A DNA stretch of 64,000 bases, from assembly GCF_044788715.1 (NCBI RefSeq), contig NZ_CP173170.1, positions 3,100,001 to 3,164,000 on the forward strand. Direction: 5' to 3'. This document shows, one piece after another, positions 42,375 through 50,259 of this stretch (its first letter is position 1; every line of letters starts with the position of its first letter). The position numbers and the translations under genes are program-made. The notes under the pieces are model-generated. The model was not told where the DNA came from and did no database searches. It saw only the letters and a list, made by a program, of their open reading frames with translations. This DNA is from Methylotuvimicrobium sp018830325 (GTDB lineage Bacteria; Pseudomonadota; Gammaproteobacteria; Methylococcales; Methylomonadaceae).

Positions 42375-42857
42375 TCATTCCGACAAGTTGCGATAAGCCG
42401 ACCGGAAATAAAGCAACGGAGAACCTGATCGGCACACGACATCCTGCACTTCCCCAACCATGATCCAATGAGTACCCGCTTTAACTTTTTCGACGACCTT
42501 GCATTCCAGACTTGCGAGGCAGTCGTTTAAAATCGGCATGCCGCAAATGCCATTTTCCCATGACACATTCGCAAAACGCTCTTCTTGACTGGCGCCGCCG
42601 GCAAATTGATTGGAAACCTCTTCTTGTTCCGCAGTGAGAATATTGACCGCAAAATGCTTGCTTTCTTCAATACCGTCTCCGGTATCCGCATTCTCATTGA
42701 TACAAACCAAAATTTGCGGCGGTTCCAACGAAACGCTGCAAAAAGAAGTTGCCGTCATGCCTTGCGTCCCGTAGCGTTCGGTATTTGTTGTAATTACCGT
42801 CACACCGCTAGCCCAAAGTTGCAGAGCGTTTTTAAATTCATTTGCTTCAACAGCCAT
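42375..42857 (-). CDS. flavin reductase-like FMN-binding protein
   Basis: A 160-residue protein starting at ATG 42857 behind AAGGAT; the frame stays open to 43076, but that part lies in R5 repeat DNA. The family pattern is clear: FKNALQLWASGVTVITTN, GMTATSFCSVSLEPPQILVCIN near 40-61, and the late HWIMVGEVQDV near 132-142. Such proteins supply reduced FMN or FAD to a partner oxygenase using NAD(P)H. No partner is adjacent. Confidence 0.88.
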   Translation of the reverse strand: MAVEANEFKNALQLWASGVTVITTNTERYGTQGMTATSFCSVSLEPPQILVCINENADTGDGIEESKHFAVNILTAEQEEVSNQFAGGASQEERFANVSWENGICGMPILNDCLASLECKVVEKVKAGTHWIMVGEVQDVVCRSGSPLLYFRSAYRNLSE

Positions 42858-43040
42858 TTTTTTCTTTGTATCCTTTTTAAGTGATCGGACAGATGCCGAT
42901 TGAACATAAGGCCGAACATTATAGGATAAATTGTTTTGATGTTGAAAAACTAAGTCGGATTTCGAGACAATGTGCCAACGAAACGAGGCAAATATAAACC
43001 CAAAAAATGGCTGAGGATTTCGTGAAAAATAACTTCTTGG

Positions 43041-43356
43041 GTAACTATTCAATCCCCCGGCAATTATCGTTCCCACACTCTGCGCTCATCGTTATACATA
43101 AGTCAAGAATCCCCCTTTTACAAGCTTAGCCAATGAGCCCTCTATACCCTTTATTGTCACTTAACACCCTCGGATCTCCCTCGCCTAACGTTAGGTGATC
43201 CGCGTAGGGTACGCTGTGCGTACCATGGTAACCCCGCGATGTTCATGTGCTAACCGAATCGCCAGGGCACGGCTTTGGTACGCGCAGCGTACCCTACAAT
43301 TTATATATAACGATGAGCGCTGGACCGTGGGAACAATATGGGGTGTAAATAATTAC
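43041..43356. mobile_element. R3 element inserted in R5, 8-bp target duplication
   Basis: Ends are GTAACTATTCAATCCCCC and GGGGTGTAAATAATTAC. The flanks CTTCTTGG (43033-43040) and CTTCCTGG (43357-43364) match at 7 of 8. Without its own internal MITE the element would be about 83 bp with a CCCAC...GTGGG hairpin in the middle. Confidence 0.75.
43085..43317. mobile_element. 233-bp Tn5-type MITE inside the R3 hairpin
   Basis: Left end CTCATCGTTATACATAAGT, right end TATATATAACGATGAG. It splits the R3 hairpin loop: TCCCACACTCTGCG lies to the left, CGCTGGACCGTGGG to the right. Its interior holds CGCGTAGGGTACGCTGTGCG and its partner GCGCAGCGTACCCTAC as an inverted pair. The 9-bp duplication is no longer recognisable. 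Confidence 0.7.
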
Positions 43357-43481
43357 CTTCCTGGAGCTATGAGTTTTGTAGCGGTTTCGGTAACTCGCTT
43401 GACAGGACGCTGTGAACCTCAGTGCCGAATTTTGATCTACGGGGTATCGATCAAAAGGGAATAGATTGAAAGCTTGCAAAC

Positions 43482-43784
43482 CTAGCTTTCGTAGCGTTGC
43501 CTCAACATTTCGATTTCTTCGAGCAACTCCAGCACCAATGCCGCACCGGGGAGATTTATGCGAAGATCGCGCTGAAGCCGTTGAACGGCTTGAAGCCTTT
43601 TCAACGCGTCCGCCCCGAAACGCCAGTCGCCGATTTCAGAACCTTCCGGCTCCAAAACGCCCTCCTCGACCAGTTCGATAATCCACTCGGCGCTGGTTTG
43701 TCCGAACCGGCACAATTCCAGCAACGTAAAACGGGTATTATCATCCAGAACGGTCACGCTGCTTATGATGACTTCATTGCTCAT
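43482..43784 (-). CDS. cbpM: chaperone modulator CbpM
   Basis: A 100-residue protein. FTLLELCRFGQTSAEWIIELVEEGVLEPEG near 18-47 is a MerR-like helical start. The rest, FGADALKRLQAVQRLQRDLRINLPGAALVLELLEEIEMLRQR, is the second helical part. It is the typical CbpM, which binds the J domain of CbpA and blocks it. It follows cbpA after a single base and is translated with it. Confidence 0.93.
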   Translation of the reverse strand: MSNEVIISSVTVLDDNTRFTLLELCRFGQTSAEWIIELVEEGVLEPEGSEIGDWRFGADALKRLQAVQRLQRDLRINLPGAALVLELLEEIEMLRQRYES

Positions 43785-43785
43785 A

Positions 43786-44739
43786 CTAGACTCCCATCCC
43801 GGCTCTCGGATTCAGCGGCATCGCTCTTGCCATTTGTTCGTATATCGCTTTATCGGCATCAGACTTGGCTGGAGGCACGACAACTTTCAAAACGGCAAAC
43901 TGATCGCCAGGCGGATTGCCGGGTAAGCCTCGCCCTTTCAGACGTAGCTTATGACCGGTTTGCGAACCGGGCGGTATTTTTAATTCGACCGAGCCGCCCA
44001 GCGTCGGCACGGCAACTATTGCGCCCAATGCAGCCTCCCAAGGCGTTACCGGCAGTTCTAAATAGATATCGAGCCCTTCGGCATGAAAATAACGATGCTT
44101 TCTGAACGCAACTTCAAGATATAAATCGCCTTGCCGCCCCTTTCCGATGCCTGGCCCGCCTTGACCGGTCAAACGGATTTGTTGTCCGGCCTTAACGCCT
44201 TTAGGAATTTTGACGTTCAATGTGCGCGTTTTATTGATCATACGCCCGGCATCATCGAGCTCAGGGATTTGTAGACTAATTAGGCGAGAAGCGCCGTGAT
44301 AGGCATCTTCGAGATCGATCAGAATTTTAGCGCGATGATCTTGTCCTTGTGCTGAAAAATTCCGGCTATAAGTCTGTCTGCTTGCCCCGAACGGCGCGCC
44401 TCTCCCGAACAGCGTTTCGAAAAAGTCGCTGAAACCCGACGTATCGCCGCCGGTAAAGCCGCCACCGGAAAATTCGAAACCGACATCCCAATCGGGCGGC
44501 GGCGTAAACGGCTGACCTTCACGCCATTGACTGCCGATGCGGTCGTAGGCCGCTCTTTTTTGAGGATCTTTCAGGACTTCGTAAGCCTCGCCGACTTCCT
44601 TGAATTTTTGTTCAGCATCGGGCTCCTTGCTGACGTCGGGATGGTATTTTCGCGCCAGCTTACGGTAGGCGCGCTTGATCTCGTCCTGAGTCGCGGTTTT
44701 TTCGACACCCATGATTTTGTAATAGTCTTTGTATTCCAT
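43786..44739 (-). CDS. cbpA: DnaJ-class co-chaperone CbpA
   Basis: A 317-residue protein. The J domain is at 1-70 with the HPD motif in ARKYHPDVSKE. A Gly/Phe-rich linker (EFSGGGFTGGDTSGFSDFFETLFGRGAPFG) follows, then two beta-rich substrate-binding domains (LNVKIPKGVKAGQQIRLTGQGGPG; LKIPPGSQTGHKLRLKGRGLPG). There is no zinc-finger domain, as expected for CbpA. It stimulates DnaK. It forms a two-gene operon with cbpM. Confidence 0.95.
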   Translation of the reverse strand: MEYKDYYKIMGVEKTATQDEIKRAYRKLARKYHPDVSKEPDAEQKFKEVGEAYEVLKDPQKRAAYDRIGSQWREGQPFTPPPDWDVGFEFSGGGFTGGDTSGFSDFFETLFGRGAPFGASRQTYSRNFSAQGQDHRAKILIDLEDAYHGASRLISLQIPELDDAGRMINKTRTLNVKIPKGVKAGQQIRLTGQGGPGIGKGRQGDLYLEVAFRKHRYFHAEGLDIYLELPVTPWEAALGAIVAVPTLGGSVELKIPPGSQTGHKLRLKGRGLPGNPPGDQFAVLKVVVPPAKSDADKAIYEQMARAMPLNPRAGMGV

Positions 44740-44814
44740 CGAAAAACCTTTCCTTATCTGTTTCTATGCCTCAGGTTTCATAGCTCCGGCGTATGGAGAG
44801 GGTTGTGTATAACA

Positions 44815-44895
44815 AAGAGTTCAGTGCCGCTCCTGCGGCACGGGACGCTAGAGCGTCTCGGGCTGCATTCCCACGCCGGAGCGTGGGAACGATAA
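44815..44895. repeat. three small hairpins between sdhE and cbpA
   Basis: GTGCCGCTCCTGCGGCAC, CGCTAGAGCG and TTCCCACGCCGGAGCGTGGGAA follow one another. The last is an R3 core. They lie behind sdhE and ahead of cbpA on the minus strand and could stop transcription of the sdh operon. Confidence 0.55.
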
Positions 44896-44905
44896 TCGAA
44901 AACGC

Positions 44906-45154
44906 TCAACGACTGCCTTGCATCAGGCCCCGAATTTTTGCGACCAACTCCGCTTGCATGCCTGGCGCGGGTTCGCAATCGCCCATCAATAACGGCAAAA
45001 GCAACGAATCTTCCAGATTCAGCAAGGCTAGAAACGATTTTTTTTCGTCGTCCCCGGCGGCCAAATAACCATACTCGAGATAATTGATCAGCATGATATC
45101 CAGCTCCAGCGTGCCGCGTCGGCATCTCCAGCGAAGTTTGGCCAATTCGCTCAT
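44906..45154 (-). CDS. sdhE: succinate dehydrogenase assembly factor 2 (FAD assembly)
   Basis: An 82-residue protein. It has the RGTLELDIML motif near 14-23, which holds the conserved RGxxE used in flavinylation, plus FLALLNLEDSLLLPLLMG. SdhE promotes covalent attachment of FAD to SdhA. The start codon overlaps the sdhB stop by one base (TAATG), so it belongs to the same operon. Confidence 0.95.
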   Translation of the reverse strand: MSELAKLRWRCRRGTLELDIMLINYLEYGYLAAGDDEKKSFLALLNLEDSLLLPLLMGDCEPAPGMQAELVAKIRGLMQGSR

Positions 45155-45939
45155 TACCCCAGTTTTCGTTGCACCAGCAGTTTTTTAGTTTCCGCTATCG
45201 CCTTGGCCGGATTCAAGCCTTTCGGACAAGTGTCGGTACAATTCATGATCGTGTGACATCGATACAACTTAAACGGGTCTTCCAATTCGTCGAGACGTTC
45301 GCCGGTTCCTTCATCGCGGCTATCGACGAGCCAACGATAAGCCTGCAACAAAACGGCCGGACCCAAATAACGCTCGCTGTTCCACCAATAACTCGGACAA
45401 CTGGTCGAACAGCAGGCACACAGCACGCACTCGTAAAGTCCGTCCAATTTTGCCCTGTCCTCGCGGCTTTGCAGTCTCTCGGAGTCGGCCGGCGGCGGCG
45501 TTTGCGTTGCCATCCACGGTTTAATCGAAGCGTATTGCGCATAAAAATGCGTCATATCGGGAACCAAGTCTTTGACGACCGCCATATGCGGTAACGGAAA
45601 AATCTTGATCGTGCCTTTATATTCGTCGATCGCCTTGGTACAAACCAAGGTATTTTTGCCGTTGACATTCATCGCGCAAGACCCGCAAACCCCTTCGCGG
45701 CAGGAGCGCCGGAAAGTCAAGGTGCTGTCGACCTCGTTTTTGATCTTGATGATCGCATCGAGTACCATCGGTCCGCAGCTGCCGATATCGACATCGTAAG
45801 CATCGATGCGCGGGTTTTCACCCGAATCGGGGTCCCAGCGATACACCTCGAATCGTCGGACATTCGATGCGCCGTCGGGCGCTTTAAAAAATTTACCTCG
45901 GGTCAACTTGGAATTTTTCGGCAATGTAAACTCAACCAT
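45154..45939 (-). CDS. sdhB: succinate dehydrogenase iron-sulfur subunit
   Basis: A 261-residue protein. The [2Fe-2S] ligands are in CREGVCGSCAMNVNG near 80-94, followed by the further Cys in NTLVCTK. The [4Fe-4S] set is CVLCACCSTSCPSYWW near 171-186. The [3Fe-4S] set is CHTIMNCTDTCPKG near 228-241. It passes electrons from SdhA to ubiquinone at the membrane anchor. It overlaps sdhA by one base (TGATG). Confidence 0.97.
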   Translation of the reverse strand: MVEFTLPKNSKLTRGKFFKAPDGASNVRRFEVYRWDPDSGENPRIDAYDVDIGSCGPMVLDAIIKIKNEVDSTLTFRRSCREGVCGSCAMNVNGKNTLVCTKAIDEYKGTIKIFPLPHMAVVKDLVPDMTHFYAQYASIKPWMATQTPPPADSERLQSREDRAKLDGLYECVLCACCSTSCPSYWWNSERYLGPAVLLQAYRWLVDSRDEGTGERLDELEDPFKLYRCHTIMNCTDTCPKGLNPAKAIAETKKLLVQRKLG

Positions 45940-47723
45940 CAGTAAACCCTCTCTTTCGGCGGAATGGCTTCGACTTCATCGGTCAAGGTATATAAATGCA
46001 CCGGCCGATAGTCGATTTTGACTTCATTATCGTTTAACCAAAGCAAACTATGTTTCAGCCAATTCGCATCGTCGCGCTGACTGAAATCCTCACGCGCGTG
46101 ACCTCCCCGGCTTTCGGTTCGATTCCCGGCCGCAGCCATCGTTACGACGGCTTGGCTCATTAAATTATCCAATTCCAAGGTTTCGACCAGATCGGTATTC
46201 CAAATCATCGACTTGTCGGCCACGCTCACATCGGCAAGACTTTCTCGAATGGCTTTGAGTTGCGTCAAGCCCTCCGCCAATGTCGAACCGGTTCTAAACA
46301 CGGCCGCTTTGCTTTGCATGACCCGCTGCATGTCGAGACGGATCTCGGATGTCGTTCGGCTGCCATTGGCGTTTCGCAATTTGTCGAAACGCTCCAAGGC
46401 CTTGTCGCATGCATCGCTCGCGAGCGGTTTATGAGCTGTGCCAGGCTTGATCAGTTCCGCGCAGCGAATTGCCGCCGAACGCCCGAAGACGACCAAATCG
46501 AGTAGCGAATTGGACCCCAAGCGATTGGCGCCATGCACCGACACGCAAGCCGCTTCGCCGATCGCCATCAAACCCGGTATCACCTTGTCGGGATCGCCGT
46601 CTTTCAATGTAACGACTTCGGCTTTGTAATTAGTCGGAATACCGCCCATGTTGTAATGCACGGTCGGCAGCACCGGAATCGGTTCCTTGGTGACATCGAC
46701 ACCGGCGAATATGCGAGATGTTTCGGCGATGCCCGGCAAACGTTCGTGAATGATCGCCGGATCCAAATGTTCGATATGTAAATACACATGATCTTTGAGC
46801 GGACCGACGCCGCGGCCCTCGTTAATCTCGACCGTCATCGCGCGGCTCACGACGTCGCGGGATGCCAGGTCTTTCGCCGACGGTGCGTACCTTTCCATGA
46901 AGCGCTCGCCTTCGGAATTGGTCAGATAACCGCCCTCCCCGCGCACGCCTTCGGTAATCAGACAGCCCGAACCGTAAATGCCGGTCGGATGAAACTGCAC
47001 GAACTCCATGTCCTGCAAAGCCAAACCGGCCCGCAACACCATCGCGTTGCCGTCGCCGGTCACAGTATGCGCCGACGTACAAGAAAAATAACTGCGCCCG
47101 TAACCGCCGGTCGCCAGTACGGTCATGTGACCCTTGAATAGATGCAAGGAACCGTCATCCAAACACCAAGCCAGCACGCCCCGGCATTCATCGCCTTCCA
47201 TGATTAAATCGAGCGCGATATATTCGACGAAAAATTCGGCATTATGTTTCAAAGACTGCTGATACAAGGTATGCAAAATCGCATGACCGGTCAGGTCGGC
47301 CGCCGCGCATGTGCGTTGCGCCTGACCTTTTCCGAAATGCGTGGTCATGCCGCCGAACGCGCGCTGATAAATCTTGCCTTCCGGCGTTCTGGAAAACGGC
47401 ACACCGTAATGCTCCAACTCGATCACGGCCGGAATCGCTTCGCGGCACATATATTCGATCGCATCCTGATCGCCCAGCCAGTCCGAACCTTTGACCGTGT
47501 CGTACATATGAAAACGCCAATCGTCCTCGCCCATGTTGCCGAGCGCGGCGCTGATGCCGCCTTGAGCGGCCACGGTATGACTGCGAGTTGGAAAGACTTT
47601 CGAAATACAAGCAGTCTTGAGACCCTTTTCAACCATCCCGAAAGTCGCACGCAGCCCCGCCCCTCCCGCGCCGACCACCACAACGTCGTAACTGTGTTCG
47701 ATAATCTTATAACTTCCCGTCAT
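45939..47723 (-). CDS. sdhA: succinate dehydrogenase flavoprotein subunit
   Basis: A 594-residue protein if started at ATG 47723 (MTGSYKIIEHSYDVVVVGAG); an extension upstream would run through sdhD and is rejected. FAD binding is VVVVGAGGAGLRA near 14-26. The flavinylation His lies in RSHTVAAQGGISAALGN. Active-site segments include FVQFHPTGIYGSG and GMTTHFGKGQAQRTC. The C-terminus has the ESRGGHAREDF motif. It oxidises succinate to fumarate in the TCA cycle and respiratory chain. Confidence 0.97.
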   Translation of the reverse strand: MTGSYKIIEHSYDVVVVGAGGAGLRATFGMVEKGLKTACISKVFPTRSHTVAAQGGISAALGNMGEDDWRFHMYDTVKGSDWLGDQDAIEYMCREAIPAVIELEHYGVPFSRTPEGKIYQRAFGGMTTHFGKGQAQRTCAAADLTGHAILHTLYQQSLKHNAEFFVEYIALDLIMEGDECRGVLAWCLDDGSLHLFKGHMTVLATGGYGRSYFSCTSAHTVTGDGNAMVLRAGLALQDMEFVQFHPTGIYGSGCLITEGVRGEGGYLTNSEGERFMERYAPSAKDLASRDVVSRAMTVEINEGRGVGPLKDHVYLHIEHLDPAIIHERLPGIAETSRIFAGVDVTKEPIPVLPTVHYNMGGIPTNYKAEVVTLKDGDPDKVIPGLMAIGEAACVSVHGANRLGSNSLLDLVVFGRSAAIRCAELIKPGTAHKPLASDACDKALERFDKLRNANGSRTTSEIRLDMQRVMQSKAAVFRTGSTLAEGLTQLKAIRESLADVSVADKSMIWNTDLVETLELDNLMSQAVVTMAAAGNRTESRGGHAREDFSQRDDANWLKHSLLWLNDNEVKIDYRPVHLYTLTDEVEAIPPKERVY

Positions 47724-47725
47724 GT

Positions 47726-48106
47726 TTAGCCTGCTAGAGATATTTGTAAAACAGCGAACAATGCCGCGACAGCAATTGCCGTAAACAGTAAATGGCACGT
47801 CCAGACCGCACTCATTTTCGCGCCTTCGGTGGAAACATAATCCTCGATGACCACTTGCACGCCCAATGCCGCATGGAAGCATACCGCTAAAATCCATAGC
47901 GCGATAACAACCGTATTAAGCGGTGCCGCCAGCCAGCTTACCGTTTCTTGATAAGTCGCGGTGGTCGCCAGCTTGATCAAAACAATCAACCAATACGACA
48001 AGGGTATTAAAGCTGCCGCGGTGACGCGTTGCAGCCACCAATGTTCGGTGCCGGATTTAGCCGAACCCAAACCGCGCGCTTTCGAAATCGGAGATCGATA
48101 TTCCAT
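47726..48106 (-). CDS. sdhD: succinate dehydrogenase membrane anchor subunit
   Basis: A 126-residue protein with three membrane helices. It opens LGSAKSGTEHWWLQRVTAAALIPLSYWLIV, the usual SdhD start, and contains FHAALGVQVVIEDYVSTEGAK, in which the His is the haem b ligand candidate. It anchors the complex with SdhC and forms part of the quinone site. The gene ends 2 bp before the sdhA start. Confidence 0.93.
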   Translation of the reverse strand: MEYRSPISKARGLGSAKSGTEHWWLQRVTAAALIPLSYWLIVLIKLATTATYQETVSWLAAPLNTVVIALWILAVCFHAALGVQVVIEDYVSTEGAKMSAVWTCHLLFTAIAVAALFAVLQISLAG

Positions 48107-48115
48107 GCTTGACTC

Positions 48116-48496
48116 CTAAAGAATGAAAAATGCAAAGGTGGCTGCTGTCAAAACCAGCGAAACGAAAAGCTCGATTAGCGCATAGCGATTCAATGTTTCG
48201 TTGTCGAAACTGCAACCGGCATCCCAAATCAGATGACGAACACCGTGACACAAATGAAAAAACAAGGCATACATGAAACCCCAAAGCACGATTTGCAGCA
48301 AAATCGAATCGGTCATCGCCTGCATTGCCGAGAAGGCTTCGGCACCGCCGGCAATCGCATATAACATGCATAAAAATAGGATTAGGCCTAAAGAAAGCAT
48401 GACACCGGTCATGCGATGGGTAATGGAAATGAGGCCCGTCAAGGGCAATCGGTAGACTTGTAGATGAGGGGATAAAGGTCTGTTAGTACTGTTCAT
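48116..48496 (-). CDS. sdhC: succinate dehydrogenase cytochrome b556 subunit
   Basis: A 126-residue protein with three helices. It starts NRPLSPHLQVYRLPLTGLISITHRMTGVMLSLG, the classical SdhC signature (RPLSPHL, SxxHRxTG). FHLCHGVRHLIWDAG near 80-94 holds the haem ligand His. It lies 9 bp upstream of sdhD. Confidence 0.96.
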   Translation of the reverse strand: MNSTNRPLSPHLQVYRLPLTGLISITHRMTGVMLSLGLILFLCMLYAIAGGAEAFSAMQAMTDSILLQIVLWGFMYALFFHLCHGVRHLIWDAGCSFDNETLNRYALIELFVSLVLTAATFAFFIL

Positions 48497-48556
48497 AACC
48501 GCCGCCTGCTGTTATTGAAAGCCACATACTACCCTTAGCATAGGGAATTTTCCAGG

Positions 48557-48727
48557 TTAAAAGTCGATACACCGGCCTTTCTTTTCCCAATCGCCGTATC
48601 GGGTCGGCTCAGGGCCCGGAGCGCCTCCTATTTCAGGAGTAGAATTCGGTGGCTTTGTACTCGTATCTACAGGCGTTTTTTTGTCTTGCTTATTCATTTG
48701 GCGTTCTTTATTCGGGTCGTTTTTCAT
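48557..48727 (-). CDS. SDHAF4/DUF1674-like succinate dehydrogenase assembly factor
   Basis: A small gene of 56 codons found by reading the minus strand upstream of sdhC. ATG at 48727 has AGGA 11 bases upstream. The C-terminus is GPEPTRYGDWEKKGRCIDF, the conserved end of DUF1674 proteins, whose eukaryotic members (SDHAF4) bind free flavinylated SdhA. The N-terminal half is a polar low-complexity stretch. Position 60 bp ahead of sdhC on the same strand supports a role in assembling the same complex. With sdhE at the far end, the operon is framed by two assembly factors. Confidence 0.85.
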   Translation of the reverse strand: MKNDPNKERQMNKQDKKTPVDTSTKPPNSTPEIGGAPGPEPTRYGDWEKKGRCIDF

Positions 48728-48776
48728 GTCGTCTGTTCCTAAATTTTATTGTGACCTACCACATCGTTCGATTTCG

Positions 48777-49126
48777 CTCTTTCCCAAGCTCCAGCTTGGG
48801 AAATACATCCCGGAAGCTCCAGCTTCCAGAGACCGAAACAACCGCAATTAACCCCGACTCGCTCGTTCAATCTTCCTTGATCGTCGGGAAGCTAGAGCTT
48901 CCTGAACAGCTTACCCAAGCTGGAGCTTGGGTAACAGCATAACCAGCCGATTTGCTCTTTCCCAAGCTCCGGCTTGGGAAACGCACCCCGGAAGCTCCAG
49001 CTTCCAGAGACCGAAACAACCGCAATCAATCCCGGCTCGCTCGTTCAATCTTCCTTGATCGTCGGGAAGCTAGAGCTTCCTGAACAGCTTACCCAAGCTG
49101 GAGCTTGGGTAACAGCATAACCAGCC
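48777..49126. repeat. tandem duplication of a ~178-bp R1 palindrome cassette
   Basis: Two copies start at 48777 and 48955. Each has CCCAAGCTCCAGCTTGGG (GCTCCGG in copy 2), GGAAGCTCCAGCTTCC, a CTCGCTCGTTCAATCTTCC spacer, GGAAGCTAGAGCTTCC and CCCAAGCTGGAGCTTGGG. This fills most of the 543-bp gap between the sdh operon and the diguanylate cyclase gene. Confidence 0.9.
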
Positions 49127-49217
49127 TTGGTATAGGGCGGCAAGATTTTGCCATTCATCCCGTCATGTTATTGACGCAATGAATCCATAACATTGATATA
49201 AAAGTGTTTTTACATTT

Positions 49218-49233
49218 TGGCACGATCATAGCA
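49218..49233 (+). promoter_or_regulatory. sigma-54-like promoter of the diguanylate cyclase gene
   Basis: TGGCACGATCATAGCA matches the -24/-12 consensus TGGCACG-N4-TTGCW with one mismatch (TAGC for TTGC) and correct spacing of the GG and GC pairs. It lies 37 bp ahead of the start codon at 49271. No activator binding site or activator gene is recognised nearby. Confidence 0.5.
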
Positions 49234-49270
49234 ATAATCCTAAAAACAAATCTTTATCGAGGATTTAGCC

Positions 49271-50155
49271 ATGCAAAAAAAAGCCGCCAATCTCGCCGTT
49301 GTCAGTAACAACACATTCGAAGCCTTCAAAGCGGATAATTTGACTCATTATGACATTAGCAGCGCTTTGCAAACTACACTGGAGTTCGATGAGCTAATCC
49401 ATATCTTCAGTAATAAAATTCAAAACCTGATTCCACATAGCGGTTTTGTTTACAACAACGATGAATTCGGTCTTGAAATCAAAAACGGCATAGTGACTCG
49501 AAGCTCATGCTCTTATGCAATGAAGGTCGAAGAACAGCAACTCGGCGAACTCAAATTGATGCGCCGTCAGAAGTTTTCCGAACAAGAATTAAAAATGATT
49601 GAAACGCTGCTTTGTTGCTTGATTTATCCGCTCAGAAACGCGACTTTATTTCAGCAAGCAATGAATCTGGCATTTACCGATGTGCTAACGCAAACACGAA
49701 ACCGATCCGCTTTCAATGACATCGTTCGCCGCGAAATGCGCCTTGCACATAGAAACGGCAACCATCTATCGGTAGTATTTATCGATATCGATCATTTCAA
49801 AAGCATCAACGATAATTATGGCCACCAATGCGGCGATCTTGCGCTGACATCGATCGCCAAATGGATCAATGAAAGCATTAGAAGCAGCGACATCGTGTTC
49901 CGTTACGGCGGCGAGGAATTCGTCGTTCTTCTCAGCGACACCGATTTAGACGGCGCCGAATTGCTGGCGGAAAGAATTCGGCAAAACATTGAAAATCATA
50001 TCTTCGCTTACGGTTTGGAAACGATTCGCATGACCGCAAGCCTCGGCACCAGCACATTACGCGGCGACGACACGCTAGACGAATTCATCGACCGGGCCGA
50101 TCAAGCCATGTACCGAGCCAAACAAACCGGCAGAAACCGCGTCGTTACGGCTTAA
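49271..50155 (+). CDS. diguanylate cyclase (GGDEF)
   Basis: A 294-residue cytoplasmic protein. Residues 1 to about 125 look like a divergent GAF-type sensor (ALQTTLEFDELIHIFSNKIQNLIPHSGFVY). The GGDEF domain follows with DVLTQTRNRSAFNDI, FIDIDHFKSINDNYGHQCGD and the active loop RYGGEEFVVLLSD. Activity in making c-di-GMP is therefore likely. The last 28 bases of the gene are duplicated at 51633 as part of a 66-bp direct repeat that brackets a RAYT island. Confidence 0.93.
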   Translation: MQKKAANLAVVSNNTFEAFKADNLTHYDISSALQTTLEFDELIHIFSNKIQNLIPHSGFVYNNDEFGLEIKNGIVTRSSCSYAMKVEEQQLGELKLMRRQKFSEQELKMIETLLCCLIYPLRNATLFQQAMNLAFTDVLTQTRNRSAFNDIVRREMRLAHRNGNHLSVVFIDIDHFKSINDNYGHQCGDLALTSIAKWINESIRSSDIVFRYGGEEFVVLLSDTDLDGAELLAERIRQNIENHIFAYGLETIRMTASLGTSTLRGDDTLDEFIDRADQAMYRAKQTGRNRVVTA

Positions 50156-50193
50156 TGATGATTTTTCGCCTGAAACCAGAGCTCCAGCATCAT
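50128..50193 (+). repeat. 66-bp direct repeat, left copy
   Basis: CGGCAGAAACCGCGTCGTTA... to ...CTCCAGCATCAT is identical to 51633-51698. It contains the 3' end of the diguanylate cyclase gene and the complement of the 3' end of the asparagine-synthase-like gene. This shows that the two genes were once directly convergent. Confidence 0.9.
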
Positions 50194-50259
50194 CAACAAG
50201 CTGTTTCCCAAGCTCCAGCTTGGGAAACACACTCCGGAAGCTCTAGCTTCCAGAGATCC

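Larger units (their letters stand above)
43017..43420 (+). repeat. R5 composite element, copy 6, truncated and split
   Basis: The left end AGGATTTCGTGAAAAATAAC (43018-43037) resumes at 43357 as CTTCCTGGAGCTATGAG, exactly where copy 4 continues without a break. The right half is missing beyond the hairpin insertion site. Confidence 0.8.
42858..43481. other. gap made of three nested elements
   Basis: No gene is seen in these 624 bases. Nearly all of it is R5 copy 6 (43017 to about 43420), interrupted by an R3 element, which is interrupted by a Tn5-type MITE. R5 breaks off after GACGCTGTGAACC. Confidence 0.7.

Noticed and set aside
45939..47897. A longer sdhA with 58 extra N-terminal residues
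   Set aside because: The extra part overlaps sdhD in another frame; the start at 47723 gives the normal SdhA N-terminus.
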